A DNA stretch of 64,000 nucleotides from Dyadobacter sp. (GCF_017744695.1 NZ_JAGIAS010000002.1:124001-188000), one strand, 5' to 3'; counted from the stretch's first letter, positions 26,868 to 36,648 are shown. The notes: a model not told the origin generated them from the letters alone. Made by a program: numbers and translations.

Positions 26868-27401
26868 TTTTAGATTTAGTAATTAGCAGAGGCCCGGAGC
26901 ATTGTCTAAAACGTCCGGGTAGCGGGGTTAATCGGTTAAGCTTTGTATTCTCATAGTAATCGGTTTAAGTGAACAATTGTCGGGATTGGGAAAAGCAGCG
27001 TTTAGGGTATGTCAAAAATAGATGTGGTCTGATCACGAAACGGATGGCTTTCCTGCATGTAAAACAGGCTTGAAAGCGCGCAGATCTATGGTTGATGAAG
27101 AGTTGGAATACTTTAAGAAATAAATGCCTTTGTGATGTATAAAAGACAATTATTCATACTTAAAGTAACATTTATGCAATAGTAGAACGAATGCAAGAAC
27201 TGACTGTCCTGCTCTGTCTGGTTTTGATTAATATTTAATTAACATGAGTTTTTTGGATATATCTTATATCTGGCATGAGGAAGCCGCCCGTTCGCCGGTT
27301 GGCGACGGTCCACAATATAGGATATGAAGAAGGTGAGATAGTAAGAGATAGATCCGCCGGAAGGCTGGCTATCAGCATCTTCCGGCGGGTCGAACCGATA
27401 A
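26868..27401. other. 534-bp intergenic region upstream of susC (pair 1)
   Basis: It holds the bipartite promoter element (27175-27217), a separate TATTTTTG -7-like sequence on the minus strand (27020-27013) without a good -33 partner, and a hairpin CCGCCGGAAG / CTTCCGGCGG (27354-27363 with 27379-27388) just after the DUF1501 stop, which may end that transcript. No gene is seen. Confidence 0.5.
27175..27217 (-). promoter_or_regulatory. Bipartite promoter element, copy 2
   Basis: Minus strand: ACAGAGCAGGACAGT, 18 bp, then TACTATTGCA. Predicted start near 27170, about 300 bases before susC. Confidence 0.65.
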
Positions 27402-28829
27402 TCAGACAAGCAACTCTTTCACGGCAAGACCTTTGCCATCGGGCGTCGTATAGAATGGCCGTTTTTCAATTTCATATTGGGTATCTGGTGGAATACCTAA
27501 TGCATGATAAATCGTCTGGTGAATGCCGTCTATCTTCACCGGGTTTTCGATCGTCTTGCAAGGACGTTCATCGGCAGTTTTGCCGTAGACGAACCCTTTT
27601 TTAATGCCACCGCCGAACATCAGCATCGAGCAGCCGTCGGTGAAATGGCGGTGCATACCGTAGAATTTGAGATCCGATAGAATGTCGGGCTGGGCAACTT
27701 GCTCTTTTACTTTGGCGTCCGGACGACCTTCCACCATCATGTCGCGGCTGAATTCGCTGGCCAGAACGACCATCGTGCGGTCGAGCAGGCCTTTCTCATC
27801 CAGGTCTTTAATGAGCTGCGCAATCGGGCCGTCGATCTGTTTCTTCATATCCTGTAAACGCGTGTGGCCGTTTTCGTGCGTATCCCAACCTTTGAATGGC
27901 TCATATTCGGTGGTGACGCTGATGAAACGCGCGCCCTGCTCGGTCAACCGGCGGGCGAGCAGACAGCCTAGCCCGAACCGGCCGGTGTTGTAAATATCGT
28001 AGCTCTTTTTAGGCTCCGTACTGAGGTCGAATGCCTTCGACTCCGGAGAATTGAGCAATGCATACGCCTGCTCCATGGAACGTTTCAACGACTCGCGCTG
28101 GTAATCGCTGCCGAACTCTCCTACCGGGCTGTTATTGATCAGCTCATTGTACAACTGGTTGCGGCGCTCGAAACGCTTCGCGTCCATACCCACGGGCGGG
28201 CGCACGCTTTCGAGTCCCTGGCTGGGGTCCGGAATGAAGAATGGGCCAAACTCATTGCCGAGGAAGCCGGCCGTGTGGAATGCTTTCAGCTCTTCGGCCT
28301 CGCCTACTGTGAACCGCTGGCCGATGTCGATGAACGCCGGGATCACCGGATTTTTGGGTCCGAGTTCCTTGGCGATCCACGATCCCATGTGCGGTGCGGC
28401 GACCGTTTGCGGTGGCTCATAACAGGTGTGCCAATGGTACTGATGGCGTGAATGCAGGATGTGTCCCATATCGGCTGCGACGTACGAGCGGATGAGCGTA
28501 CCCTTGTCCATCACCTGCCCTATCGACTGCAAGCCGTCCGAAAAATGGATGCCGTCGAGCTTCGTCGGGAACGATTTGAATGTGCTCAAAACGCGGTTAC
28601 CTTCCATGTCTTTTTCAAACGGCGTGTAGGCTTTCGGGTCGAACGTTTCCGTGTGCGCCATACCGCCGGCCATCCATAAAAGTATCACTGTGTCCGCCGA
28701 AGAATTGGCTCCCGCCTTGCCCCGGCATGAGGTAAGCAGGTTTGATATGGGGGTTCCTGCCGCCAAAGCTGCCATCGTAGCGGCACTGGCCCGTTGCAGA
28801 AACTCCCTCCTATTCCATTGGATATTCAT
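27402..28829 (-). CDS. DUF1501 protein, Tat-exported
   Basis: A 475-residue protein with a Tat motif (NRREFLQRA, residues 6-14) and a hydrophobic stretch. Conserved blocks include ILLWMAGGMAHTETFDPK, GWDTHENG, VVLASEFSRD and MLMFGGGIKKGFVYGKTD-like sequence (here GKTADE). DUF1501 is abundant in Planctomycetes and related by fold to the alkaline phosphatase/sulfatase superfamily, but its activity is not established. It follows the cytochrome-DUF1549-DUF1553 gene on the same strand, the standard pairing for these families, and probably functions with it in the periplasm. Confidence 0.85.
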   Translation of the reverse strand: MNIQWNRREFLQRASAATMAALAAGTPISNLLTSCRGKAGANSSADTVILLWMAGGMAHTETFDPKAYTPFEKDMEGNRVLSTFKSFPTKLDGIHFSDGLQSIGQVMDKGTLIRSYVAADMGHILHSRHQYHWHTCYEPPQTVAAPHMGSWIAKELGPKNPVIPAFIDIGQRFTVGEAEELKAFHTAGFLGNEFGPFFIPDPSQGLESVRPPVGMDAKRFERRNQLYNELINNSPVGEFGSDYQRESLKRSMEQAYALLNSPESKAFDLSTEPKKSYDIYNTGRFGLGCLLARRLTEQGARFISVTTEYEPFKGWDTHENGHTRLQDMKKQIDGPIAQLIKDLDEKGLLDRTMVVLASEFSRDMMVEGRPDAKVKEQVAQPDILSDLKFYGMHRHFTDGCSMLMFGGGIKKGFVYGKTADERPCKTIENPVKIDGIHQTIYHALGIPPDTQYEIEKRPFYTTPDGKGLAVKELLV

Positions 28830-29016
28830 TTCTCTGTATATTTTAAATGGTTGTATTTCAATTATTTATATTTATTTACATTTCATACTTTAAATACTTT
28901 TTAAATTTATAATTAATACTATAAATTTTATTCTTTGTATACATTGTAAATGTATTATGTGCATTTAAAGTGCTATTCATTTGATATTATAAGTATGCTA
29001 TATATGTACTGCACAT
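28830..29016. other. Extremely AT-rich spacer
   Basis: This 187-bp spacer between the DUF1549/1553 stop and the DUF1501 start is almost entirely A and T, with small palindromes such as ATACATT-GTA-AATGTAT near 28938-28954. No gene or canonical promoter is seen. Confidence 0.6.
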
Positions 29017-31377
29017 TTAATATATCAACTGAAACTCGGGCACCAATGCAATCGCCCAAACCAGGTCCTGAATGCCTTCCTCGCTGGGTGTTGGACCGAG
29101 GATTTTTTTCGCGGCCGCGAGCTCTTTCGGTACCGGCGAACGGCCCAATGCTTTCCGGTAAAGGGCGGTCACGAGCGAGTCGGATGTCGGGTATTGCGAC
29201 TTCCAGATCTTCGATCCTGCTTTGAGCGTCTCGGTGAATTTGGAGCCGTTCGTGAGCTCTAATGCCTGGAGCAGGTTGGCCTGCGAAGTGCGGCCGGTAC
29301 TCACCGTCTCACGGTTCGGCCTGCCGAGCGAAGTAAGGAACGGGTCGTTCTTCACGAACGCCGCGCGCGGGAACGGCAATCGGGATTGGATGTCTTCCGG
29401 GAGCTTCTTCAATGCAAGCGACGTGTCGGCATACATCGGCGTGAAGCTCGTGCTGATCGCATCGGCAAACTGCTCGGCGGTGAGCCTGCGGCGCACCATA
29501 CCGGTAAACTTGAAATCGTTCGCCATAATATCCCCTGCTTCTTTCACCGATGTGGACGGTAGCTGGTAAGTTTTGGAAGTGACGATCGTATAAATGAGTT
29601 TTTTGACATCATAGCCATTCGTGACAAAGTCGGATGCCAGCCAGTCGAGCAGGTCCTGGCTCCACGGCAAGTTGTCCATTGCATCCACCGGCTCCACAAT
29701 GCCGCGGCCCATCAGCTGCGCCCATACGCGGTTCACGAGCGTGCGGTACAATCTGCCGTCTTTGGGCTGCACCAGGAAATCGGCCAGTTGGCGGAGGCGT
29801 TTTTCTGTATTTGCATTCACTTCAATTTCCCCAAGTTCCGGGTACAAAATGCGAGTCCCCGCGATTTTGCCGGTCGGTTTGTCGCAACGGTTGATTTCAA
29901 GCAGCGTGTCCGCGAAAATGTTGGCAAATGCGTAAGCGTCGGCCAGTTTCCAGTCGCTGATGAAGCTGTCGTGGCAGGAAGCGCATTTCAGATTCAAACC
30001 CAAAAATACCTGCGCCACATTCTGAGCCGCCTGCATTTCGGTGCGCTGGCTGGAATTGATCGTCCCGCGCCATTTGATACCTTTGATGAAGCCCTCTGAT
30101 TCCTTGTTGGGGCTGATCAGCTCTTTCACAAACCAGTTGTAAGGCTTGTTATCCAGCAGACTCGCATAAAGCCATTTGGAAATGCCGAAGCGCCCGCCCG
30201 TAATGTAGCCGGTCCCGTCGTAGTCGTTCCGGAGTGCGTCGTTCCAGAATGTCATCCAGTGTTGCGCGTAGGCGTCGTTTTGGGATAGTAGCTCTTTGGC
30301 AAGCAATTCCCGCTTGTCGGGACGGGTATCCGCTACAAATGCATCGATCCTCTCTGGGGCCGGAAGCAGTCCGATAATGTCGAGGTAAACCCGACGAATA
30401 TAAGTGCGGTCGTCGACGACCGGTTTCCAGCTGCCCTTATTCTTTTGGAAGTAGGCATTCACAAACAGGTCGACAGGCTTGTTCAGATCGGCTGTGGCGG
30501 CTGGTACCTGAGGCGTGCGAGGTGCCAGTTCGGCCACACGGTAAATGCTTTTCTCTTTGCCATCGGGCCATGGAGCGCCTTTTTCGATCCAGAATTGAAG
30601 CAGTTTTACTTCTTTCTCGCTTAGGCGCTTGCCTTTGGTGGGCATGGCTTCCTTATGGCCTTTCGGCAGGGAAATTCGTCGGATCAGCTCACTTTTGTCG
30701 GGATGGTTTGGAACGACTACCACCCCGTGTTCACCGCCTTTCATAATGGCGTCCTTGCTGTCGAGCCGAAGCTCGCCTTTCATTTTGGTTTCACTGTGGC
30801 AGCTGTAACAGTTGTGCGCCAGGATTGTCCTGACTTCCACATTGAGATTTTGTATTTGTTCAGGGGTTAATGCACCATTGTTAGTCAGCACAAAATCAGC
30901 TTCCGTCTCACCTTCGGGCTCCACGGTTTGGTTAGCACCGGGCAATACGCTTGTCAGGTAATCTTCGCCATGCGTGAGCATCGCGCCGTAATGCCCTGCA
31001 AATGATACGCCGAATACAGTGGTGAGCAACAGCCCGCGGAACAGGCTCCTGTTGCCCGAACGCAACGTAAATGCCGTGACCAGGGAAAGTACCATCGTGG
31101 TTATCCCTGCCCAGCGGTGGATTTCGAGATTGGTACCGCTGGAATCTTCGGAGCTGGCCAGCAATAGACCAAATGCGACGGCGAGCACAGCACTTCCCGC
31201 GCTCACCCACGTGATAATGCGCGTGCCGTCGCGCAGGACGGTCGATTTGTGCTTCCAGTCGATGAGTTCAAAAAGCAATGCAATGCAAAGAAGTCCAATG
31301 GGAAAATGGACCAGTAAAGGGTGCAATCGTCCTAAAAATTGCCAAAGCCAGAAAGTTTCGGTTGCTTGGAGTAACAC
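29017..31377 (-). CDS. DUF2231-cytochrome c-DUF1549-DUF1553 membrane protein
   Basis: A 786-residue protein. Residues ~15-135 form a DUF2231-like membrane domain (HPLLVHFPIGLLCIALL opens the first of about four helices). A planctomycete-type cytochrome c domain follows, with heme motif CYSCH at 190-194. DUF1549 comes next (DRTYIRRVYLDIIGLLP), with a second CxxCH (CASCHD) and then DUF1553 (YRTLVNRVWAQLMGRG; FVTNGYDVKKLI). The start is a GTG at 31377; no ATG fits and the first helix begins at once. It pairs with the DUF1501 gene downstream. The role is unknown, presumably periplasmic redox linked to substrate breakdown. Confidence 0.85.
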   Translation of the reverse strand: MLLQATETFWLWQFLGRLHPLLVHFPIGLLCIALLFELIDWKHKSTVLRDGTRIITWVSAGSAVLAVAFGLLLASSEDSSGTNLEIHRWAGITTMVLSLVTAFTLRSGNRSLFRGLLLTTVFGVSFAGHYGAMLTHGEDYLTSVLPGANQTVEPEGETEADFVLTNNGALTPEQIQNLNVEVRTILAHNCYSCHSETKMKGELRLDSKDAIMKGGEHGVVVVPNHPDKSELIRRISLPKGHKEAMPTKGKRLSEKEVKLLQFWIEKGAPWPDGKEKSIYRVAELAPRTPQVPAATADLNKPVDLFVNAYFQKNKGSWKPVVDDRTYIRRVYLDIIGLLPAPERIDAFVADTRPDKRELLAKELLSQNDAYAQHWMTFWNDALRNDYDGTGYITGGRFGISKWLYASLLDNKPYNWFVKELISPNKESEGFIKGIKWRGTINSSQRTEMQAAQNVAQVFLGLNLKCASCHDSFISDWKLADAYAFANIFADTLLEINRCDKPTGKIAGTRILYPELGEIEVNANTEKRLRQLADFLVQPKDGRLYRTLVNRVWAQLMGRGIVEPVDAMDNLPWSQDLLDWLASDFVTNGYDVKKLIYTIVTSKTYQLPSTSVKEAGDIMANDFKFTGMVRRRLTAEQFADAISTSFTPMYADTSLALKKLPEDIQSRLPFPRAAFVKNDPFLTSLGRPNRETVSTGRTSQANLLQALELTNGSKFTETLKAGSKIWKSQYPTSDSLVTALYRKALGRSPVPKELAAAKKILGPTPSEEGIQDLVWAIALVPEFQLIY

Positions 31378-31431
31378 AAGTTCAAGGGGTTAGTGGTTCA
31401 GGAATACCGCCGGGGGGATTCCGCAATATCA

Positions 31432-31474
31432 TACAATACTAAAATGCAACAAGGGGAATAGTATCCTGTTCTGT
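31432..31474 (-). promoter_or_regulatory. Bipartite promoter element, copy 3
   Basis: Minus strand: ACAGAACAGGATACT, 18 bp, then TAGTATTGTA. Predicted start near 31427, only about 50 bases before the GTG start of the DUF1549/1553 gene. Confidence 0.65.
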
Positions 31475-31594
31475 CTTGCTATAAATGATAAATATTCATG
31501 TTTTTCTAAAAAGGTTCATATAAACAGTAATGCAGGTACTCGATTGACTATTAGGATTATAACGCATTTTTTCGCGGATTAGTTATAAAATTTA

Positions 31595-31625
31595 ACAGGA
31601 GAGGCATATGGGATGCCCCTCCTGT
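31595..31625 (-). terminator. Terminator after susD (pair 2)
   Basis: ACAGGAGAGGCAT (31595-31607) pairs with ATGCCCCTCCTGT (31613-31625) with one mismatch. On the minus strand it runs into TAAATTTTATAAC. It separates the susC-susD unit from the DUF1549/1553 unit. Confidence 0.6.
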
Positions 31626-31646
31626 GCATTGCAGGCACTTAGCCGA

Positions 31647-33146
31647 TCAATAACCCGGATTTTGAATCAGCTTGGAGTTGATCAGAATCTGTGGCGCAGG
31701 TAAAGGCAGGAAATACTCATTCTCGGTATAGACGTAGTCTGTCGAGTTGAACGGCACATTACCTCTTGCTACCGTTGGCTTTGCGCGTTCCTGTGCGCCG
31801 TGAGCGTTCATTAAAGCGGCCCATTCAGCGGGTGTCTTGGTTCTTTTGAGGTCAAACCACCGGTGATTTTCGAACGCAAGTTCAAGCCTCCTGTCTTTCA
31901 AGACCGCCGTTCTGAACGCGGCTTTATCCGCAAGGGCGAGATCTTCCAGGCCTGCTCGTTTCCGGATCTGGTTGAGGTAGCCCAGCGCCTCGCCGGTCGG
32001 GCCGGACTGCTCGTTGATTGACTCCGCCAGCATGAGCAGCACATCCGCATAACGCAATACCGGCCAGTTGGAATTGGTACGGTTCACGATCGTATGCGGG
32101 TAGTTGTATTTAACTACGTAGGGAATGTTATAAGTGACAGTATCCAGTTTGAAGCTGGTTTTTAACGAAATATCCTTACGAAGATCACCTTTTTCATAGG
32201 CTGCGATGATATCGTTGGTAGGGACATTCCTGCCGCCGTTCGACCCGGCGGCGAAGCCGGTTACTGCTCCCTTCGAAACCCGCGGAGCGAACAAATATTC
32301 GAAGTTGCTCCATTCGCCAAGGTCGTTATCGCCCATGTACTGGATTTCGAAGATCGATTCGACTCCGTTCTTTTTGGTGATCGCGAAATTGTCGGCGTAG
32401 TTGGCATTCAATGCGTACCCAAGCGTGGTTACCTCTTTGAGCGTCGTGATGGCGTCGGCGTACTTCTTCTGTGTGAGGTACGACTTGCCGAGCAGGCTCA
32501 ATGCAGCTCCTTTGGTTGCACGGCCGAGATCGCTGGCGGCGGTATATTTGACAGGCAATGCGGCGGCGGCTTCTTTCAGGTCTTTTTCAATTTGTGCCCA
32601 AACATCAGCCTGCGGCGACCGCACCAGGTCGAATGCAGGATCGGGGATCGAGAGTGTCGACGTGACGATGATCACATCACCGAAATACTGGACAAGGTTG
32701 AAATACATATAAGCACGCAGGAATTTGAGCTGGCCTTCGGCTTGCTTGCGGCCATTGTCGGTCATCTCGGCATTCACCATCCGCTCCAACGTCAGGTTGC
32801 AGTTGTACATGGCTGCATAGTAACCGTTCCAGAGGTTGGCGATTTCACCATTCCCGGAGTTGACTGTCCCAAATTCGAACGCTTCCCAGCCGCCCGCGCC
32901 ACCGCGGTCGGAAGGGTTCAGGTCGATAGTCGTGTTATCTGTTTGAAATTCCCCAAACAGATACGCCGTATTGGTAAGGCCCTGAATCTGGCTATAAACC
33001 CCGCTCACAGCCTGCTTCACCTGTTCTTCGTTCTTATAGAACAAATCGACCTTTACTTTCGTCGGGTCGGTCTGGTTGAGGAAGTCTTCGCTGCATGACG
33101 ACAGTACCATGGCCAGCGCGATTCCCAGTATCGTTAGTTTTTTCAT
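31647..33146 (-). CDS. SusD/RagB-type nutrient-binding lipoprotein (pair 2)
   Basis: A 499-residue SusD homologue. The signal peptide ends in lipobox LSSC followed by SEDFLNQTDPT. Conserved features include QLKFLRAYMYFNLVQYFGDV, NQIRKRAGL and DRRLELAFENHRWFDLKR. It would sit on the cell surface as the lid of its SusC partner. It is clearly diverged from the SusD of pair 1, so the two pairs likely bind different ligands. Eleven bases separate it from susC. Confidence 0.95.
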   Translation of the reverse strand: MKKLTILGIALAMVLSSCSEDFLNQTDPTKVKVDLFYKNEEQVKQAVSGVYSQIQGLTNTAYLFGEFQTDNTTIDLNPSDRGGAGGWEAFEFGTVNSGNGEIANLWNGYYAAMYNCNLTLERMVNAEMTDNGRKQAEGQLKFLRAYMYFNLVQYFGDVIIVTSTLSIPDPAFDLVRSPQADVWAQIEKDLKEAAAALPVKYTAASDLGRATKGAALSLLGKSYLTQKKYADAITTLKEVTTLGYALNANYADNFAITKKNGVESIFEIQYMGDNDLGEWSNFEYLFAPRVSKGAVTGFAAGSNGGRNVPTNDIIAAYEKGDLRKDISLKTSFKLDTVTYNIPYVVKYNYPHTIVNRTNSNWPVLRYADVLLMLAESINEQSGPTGEALGYLNQIRKRAGLEDLALADKAAFRTAVLKDRRLELAFENHRWFDLKRTKTPAEWAALMNAHGAQERAKPTVARGNVPFNSTDYVYTENEYFLPLPAPQILINSKLIQNPGY

Positions 33147-33157
33147 CTTCGTCGATT

Positions 33158-36100
33158 TTAGAAGTTTACTTTAATACCTGCGGAAAATGTTCTCGGTACC
33201 GGATACGACTCGTCGTCGTTGTTCAGTTCAGTACCGCCGCGTACCCCGGCGTCGGGGTTGTTGCCCGGATATTTGGTGATCAGCAGCAGGTTAGCCGCAT
33301 TGACGAAAATGCGCGCATCTGACAGGATACCGTTCACTTTGGGCAGCGTATAGCCGATCGTCACATTTTTGATCCATGTGTGCGTGCCGTCGTACACGTA
33401 ACGTTCGCTACTCTCGCGCGACCATTTGAAGTAGTCGGTACCACCCTGCGAGTGCTTGTCGTTCGGGTTCGGGCCGGGGTTTTCAGGTGAGCGCCAGCGG
33501 TCTTTCGCCTTTTCGAGCACATTGAAAACGCCGTCCATGTTCATGGTCGAAGCCTCGATGTTCCGGTAAATATCGAATTTGTAAGCGCCCATCAGCAACA
33601 CGCTGACATCGAAACGTTTGTAATCGGCAGCAACGGTCCAACCCCAGTTGAATTTCGGGTTGGGGTTACCAATCTCGGTCATGTCCTTGGTATCGTAAGA
33701 TACAATGCCGTCAGGCCCGCCATCTGGTGCGCCGTGCAGGTCTGCAAACTTCATCGCGCCCGGTACTGCTCCTTCCTGTACGGGGGAGGCATCGATTTCA
33801 GCCTGGGTGTTGAAAATGCCCAGCTTTTTATAACCGAAAATCATCCCGATCGGCCGTCCCACCTGCTGAATGTTATAGCCGCCGTACTGGCTGCCTTGCA
33901 GAATGAAGTCGTTCTGGCCGCGGATTGCGAGGATCTTGCTCCGGTTGAAGGTGATGTTTGCATTCGTCCTGAAATTCACCTGGCCGATTTTCATCCGGTA
34001 GCTACCAGCAATCTCCACACCCGAGTTGCGAACTTTTCCAAGATTTTTCAAAGTTGTAGTAAAGCCGGATACCGCGGGAATGTTATAGCCGAGCAGCATA
34101 TCGTCTGTAATCTTTTTGTAATACTCCACAGTGAACACCAGGCGGTTATTGAATGTCGCAAGGTCGAGACCGACGTTCAGCTGGTTGGATTTTTCCCAGG
34201 TCAGTTCGGGGTTCGCAAAACGGGTTACGGTTTTCCCGATCGACAATCCATTGTTGAATACGTAATTGTTCAAACCGAGGAATGCGAGGCTGGCATAGTT
34301 ACCATCGTCACCGGCATTTTGTCCGGTACCGAAGTTGTTGTTCGCGCTCACCTGATAGGTATTGTTACCCGTCATACCCCAGCTGCCGCGCAGTTTCAGG
34401 TCGGTAAGCCATGCTGCTTTTGGAATAAATGATTCCTCTGAAAGCCTCCAACCCACGGAAACTGCCGGAAAGTTGCCAAACTGGTGCCCTTCGCTGAAAC
34501 GGGAACTACCCTCGCGACGGAACGATGCCGAGAAGAGGTAACGGTCTTTGAATGAGTAGTTTAATCGTGCCAGGTATGCGAGCATAGTCCATTTACGCTC
34601 CATGGAGTTCGACGAGCGAATGGTAGCATTGCCTAGGTACGGAGCGAGGTCGTCGGGGAAAGTGTTACCGGATCCATATAAGCCTTTTACGATTTCCTGC
34701 TGGGCAGTGTAGCCAAGCATGGCATCGAGGTGGTGGTTTTCACCGAGATTGACATTATAGGTAAGCAACTGGTCGGCTGTATAATTGCGCAACTCTTCCG
34801 AATCGTCCCGTTCCGCAGCAATGCGGGGAGGCGCGCCGTTAGAGCCCGTCGCCACGGCCAGCCCGATCGTAGAAGGAACGTACTCCTTATATTGGTTATA
34901 GTTGATTTTTGCATTTATGGAGGTCCTGAACTTCAAGCCCTTGGCTATATTGAAATCGATGTAACCATTGGCCAGTACGTCGGCGATGTTGCGGTTACGC
35001 TTGATCGCTTTCAGCAGGTAAAGCGGGTTAGGGAAACCAAAAATATCGCCGACGCCATTGTAGTAAGGGATCAATTCGCCTTTTTCATCATACGCAGGGT
35101 AGCGCGGATCGCTGATGAGGGTCAGACCGACCTGCGCATTACGTCCGTCGGTGGACGCGAGGCTCGACCGCGAGTAGCTACCGGCTATGTTCACACCCAT
35201 TGAAATGTACTTGTTAATGTCCCCGGCGAGGTTCGTGCGAACGGAAGCGCGGTCATAATCAGTGTATTTCAATGCGCCGTCTTCCTTGTAATAGCCCAGC
35301 GAAACCATTGACTTGATAGGGCCTTTTCCTGACGAAAGCGACACGTTTACATCCGTATAAGGTGCGTTGTTGTGCAGGATCAGGTCGAACCAGTTGGTGG
35401 AATATTTGGTATCCTCGGGGTTGCGGAAGTCGATGGGAATTTCCTCATTCGTAGGTTGCCGTTTCTTGTCCAGTACGAACCTTCCAATAAATACTTCCTT
35501 CTTGAACTGCGCAAAATCCTTACCGTTCAGCACTTTGGTTTTTCTCGATTCAGGGACATTCTGGACGCCGTAGTCGATGGAAACGTTCAGGTTCGTCTTG
35601 CCCTCCTTGGCCGATCTGGTGGTGATCAGAACTACCCCGTTCGAACCGCGTGCACCGTAAATCGCTGTCGACGCCGCATCTTTCAGCACTGTGATCGTCT
35701 CGATGTCGTTCGGGTTGAGGTTCTGGCCGACGGAAATACCTACCGGGAAGCCATCGATTACGTACAAAGGATCGCTACCGGCTCCGAGCGAGCTGATCCC
35801 GCGTACTTTCACTTCGAATTGTTGGCCTGGCGTACCGCTTTTCTGCTTGATGATCACCCCGGGCGCCTGTCCCTGGATCATCCGGGTGACGTTTGACTTC
35901 GGTACTTCTCCGATGTCTTCAATGTTAATGTTGGACACCGCCGAAGTAATATCGCGCTTGCGCTGGGTACCATACCCTACCACGACCACTTCTTCCAGCG
36001 CTTTGTTATCCACGGCCAATTGAACGTCCAAATTCGTCTGATTTCCCACTGTAATCTCTTTTGGTACGTACCCGACAAAAGAGAAAACTAAAACTGGACC

Positions 36101-36391
36101 GCCTGCGTCAGGTACATTGATCGTGTAGCGGCCTTCGGTATCAGTTACGGTTCCGGTGCTGGAACCTTTCACAATAATACTCACGCCCGGGAGCCCGGAG
36201 CCATTTTCATCGGTCACTTTCCCTGCAAGCGATCGGTCGGCGGTCGCCAGCATTGGGTCCTTCACTGGGGCGGCTGTCGCCGGGGCTTGATGGAAGCCTG
36301 CGAGCGCAACGCCGAACAATACCTGGCCCAGCATCACCTTTCGGAGCGAGCGCAGGCCGGTATTGAATCTTAATTGTCGAGATTGATTCAT
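33158..36391 (-). CDS. SusC/RagA TonB-linked outer-membrane transporter (pair 2)
   Basis: A 1077-residue TonB-dependent transporter with an N-terminal carboxypeptidase-like domain (GKVTDENGSGLPGVSIIVKG), TonB-box region EVVVVGYGTQ, a plug with DPLYVIDGFPV and AIYGARGSNGVVLITTR, and a large barrel ending in VNF. It starts the first transcription unit of the minus-strand locus; the bipartite element lies 215-257 bases upstream of the start codon. The long insertions differ from those of pair 1. Confidence 0.95.
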   Translation of the reverse strand: MNQSRQLRFNTGLRSLRKVMLGQVLFGVALAGFHQAPATAAPVKDPMLATADRSLAGKVTDENGSGLPGVSIIVKGSSTGTVTDTEGRYTINVPDAGGPVLVFSFVGYVPKEITVGNQTNLDVQLAVDNKALEEVVVVGYGTQRKRDITSAVSNINIEDIGEVPKSNVTRMIQGQAPGVIIKQKSGTPGQQFEVKVRGISSLGAGSDPLYVIDGFPVGISVGQNLNPNDIETITVLKDAASTAIYGARGSNGVVLITTRSAKEGKTNLNVSIDYGVQNVPESRKTKVLNGKDFAQFKKEVFIGRFVLDKKRQPTNEEIPIDFRNPEDTKYSTNWFDLILHNNAPYTDVNVSLSSGKGPIKSMVSLGYYKEDGALKYTDYDRASVRTNLAGDINKYISMGVNIAGSYSRSSLASTDGRNAQVGLTLISDPRYPAYDEKGELIPYYNGVGDIFGFPNPLYLLKAIKRNRNIADVLANGYIDFNIAKGLKFRTSINAKINYNQYKEYVPSTIGLAVATGSNGAPPRIAAERDDSEELRNYTADQLLTYNVNLGENHHLDAMLGYTAQQEIVKGLYGSGNTFPDDLAPYLGNATIRSSNSMERKWTMLAYLARLNYSFKDRYLFSASFRREGSSRFSEGHQFGNFPAVSVGWRLSEESFIPKAAWLTDLKLRGSWGMTGNNTYQVSANNNFGTGQNAGDDGNYASLAFLGLNNYVFNNGLSIGKTVTRFANPELTWEKSNQLNVGLDLATFNNRLVFTVEYYKKITDDMLLGYNIPAVSGFTTTLKNLGKVRNSGVEIAGSYRMKIGQVNFRTNANITFNRSKILAIRGQNDFILQGSQYGGYNIQQVGRPIGMIFGYKKLGIFNTQAEIDASPVQEGAVPGAMKFADLHGAPDGGPDGIVSYDTKDMTEIGNPNPKFNWGWTVAADYKRFDVSVLLMGAYKFDIYRNIEASTMNMDGVFNVLEKAKDRWRSPENPGPNPNDKHSQGGTDYFKWSRESSERYVYDGTHTWIKNVTIGYTLPKVNGILSDARIFVNAANLLLITKYPGNNPDAGVRGGTELNNDDESYPVPRTFSAGIKVNF

Positions 36392-36605
36392 ACGTTCAGG
36401 ATTGGAATAGTTAATGATTGGACAAGTAAAATGGGTTTCAAGCTTGGATTTTTTCCATAGGCAGTTGGTTTGGGTGGTATATTTTTAGTGGAGGAGGAAT
36501 AATAAAATTCAAACATGTTGCCGGGAGACAAAATGATTGGGCTTGAAGTACATACCCATACCTATGTTTGATATGTACAATTAATGATTTGAATTATATT
36601 ATTTC

Positions 36606-36648
36606 TGCAATAGTATCGGTATTTGAATTCCATACTGTCCTGTGCTGT
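36606..36648 (-). promoter_or_regulatory. Bipartite promoter element, copy 4
   Basis: Minus strand: ACAGCACAGGACAGT, 18 bp, then TACTATTGCA. Predicted start near 36601, about 210 bases before susC (pair 2). Confidence 0.65.

Noticed and set aside
27013..27020. TATTTTTG as the susC-1 promoter
   Set aside because: The -7 element is perfect, but no TTG lies at 19 bp, and the shared bipartite element further upstream is better supported. It could still be a second promoter.
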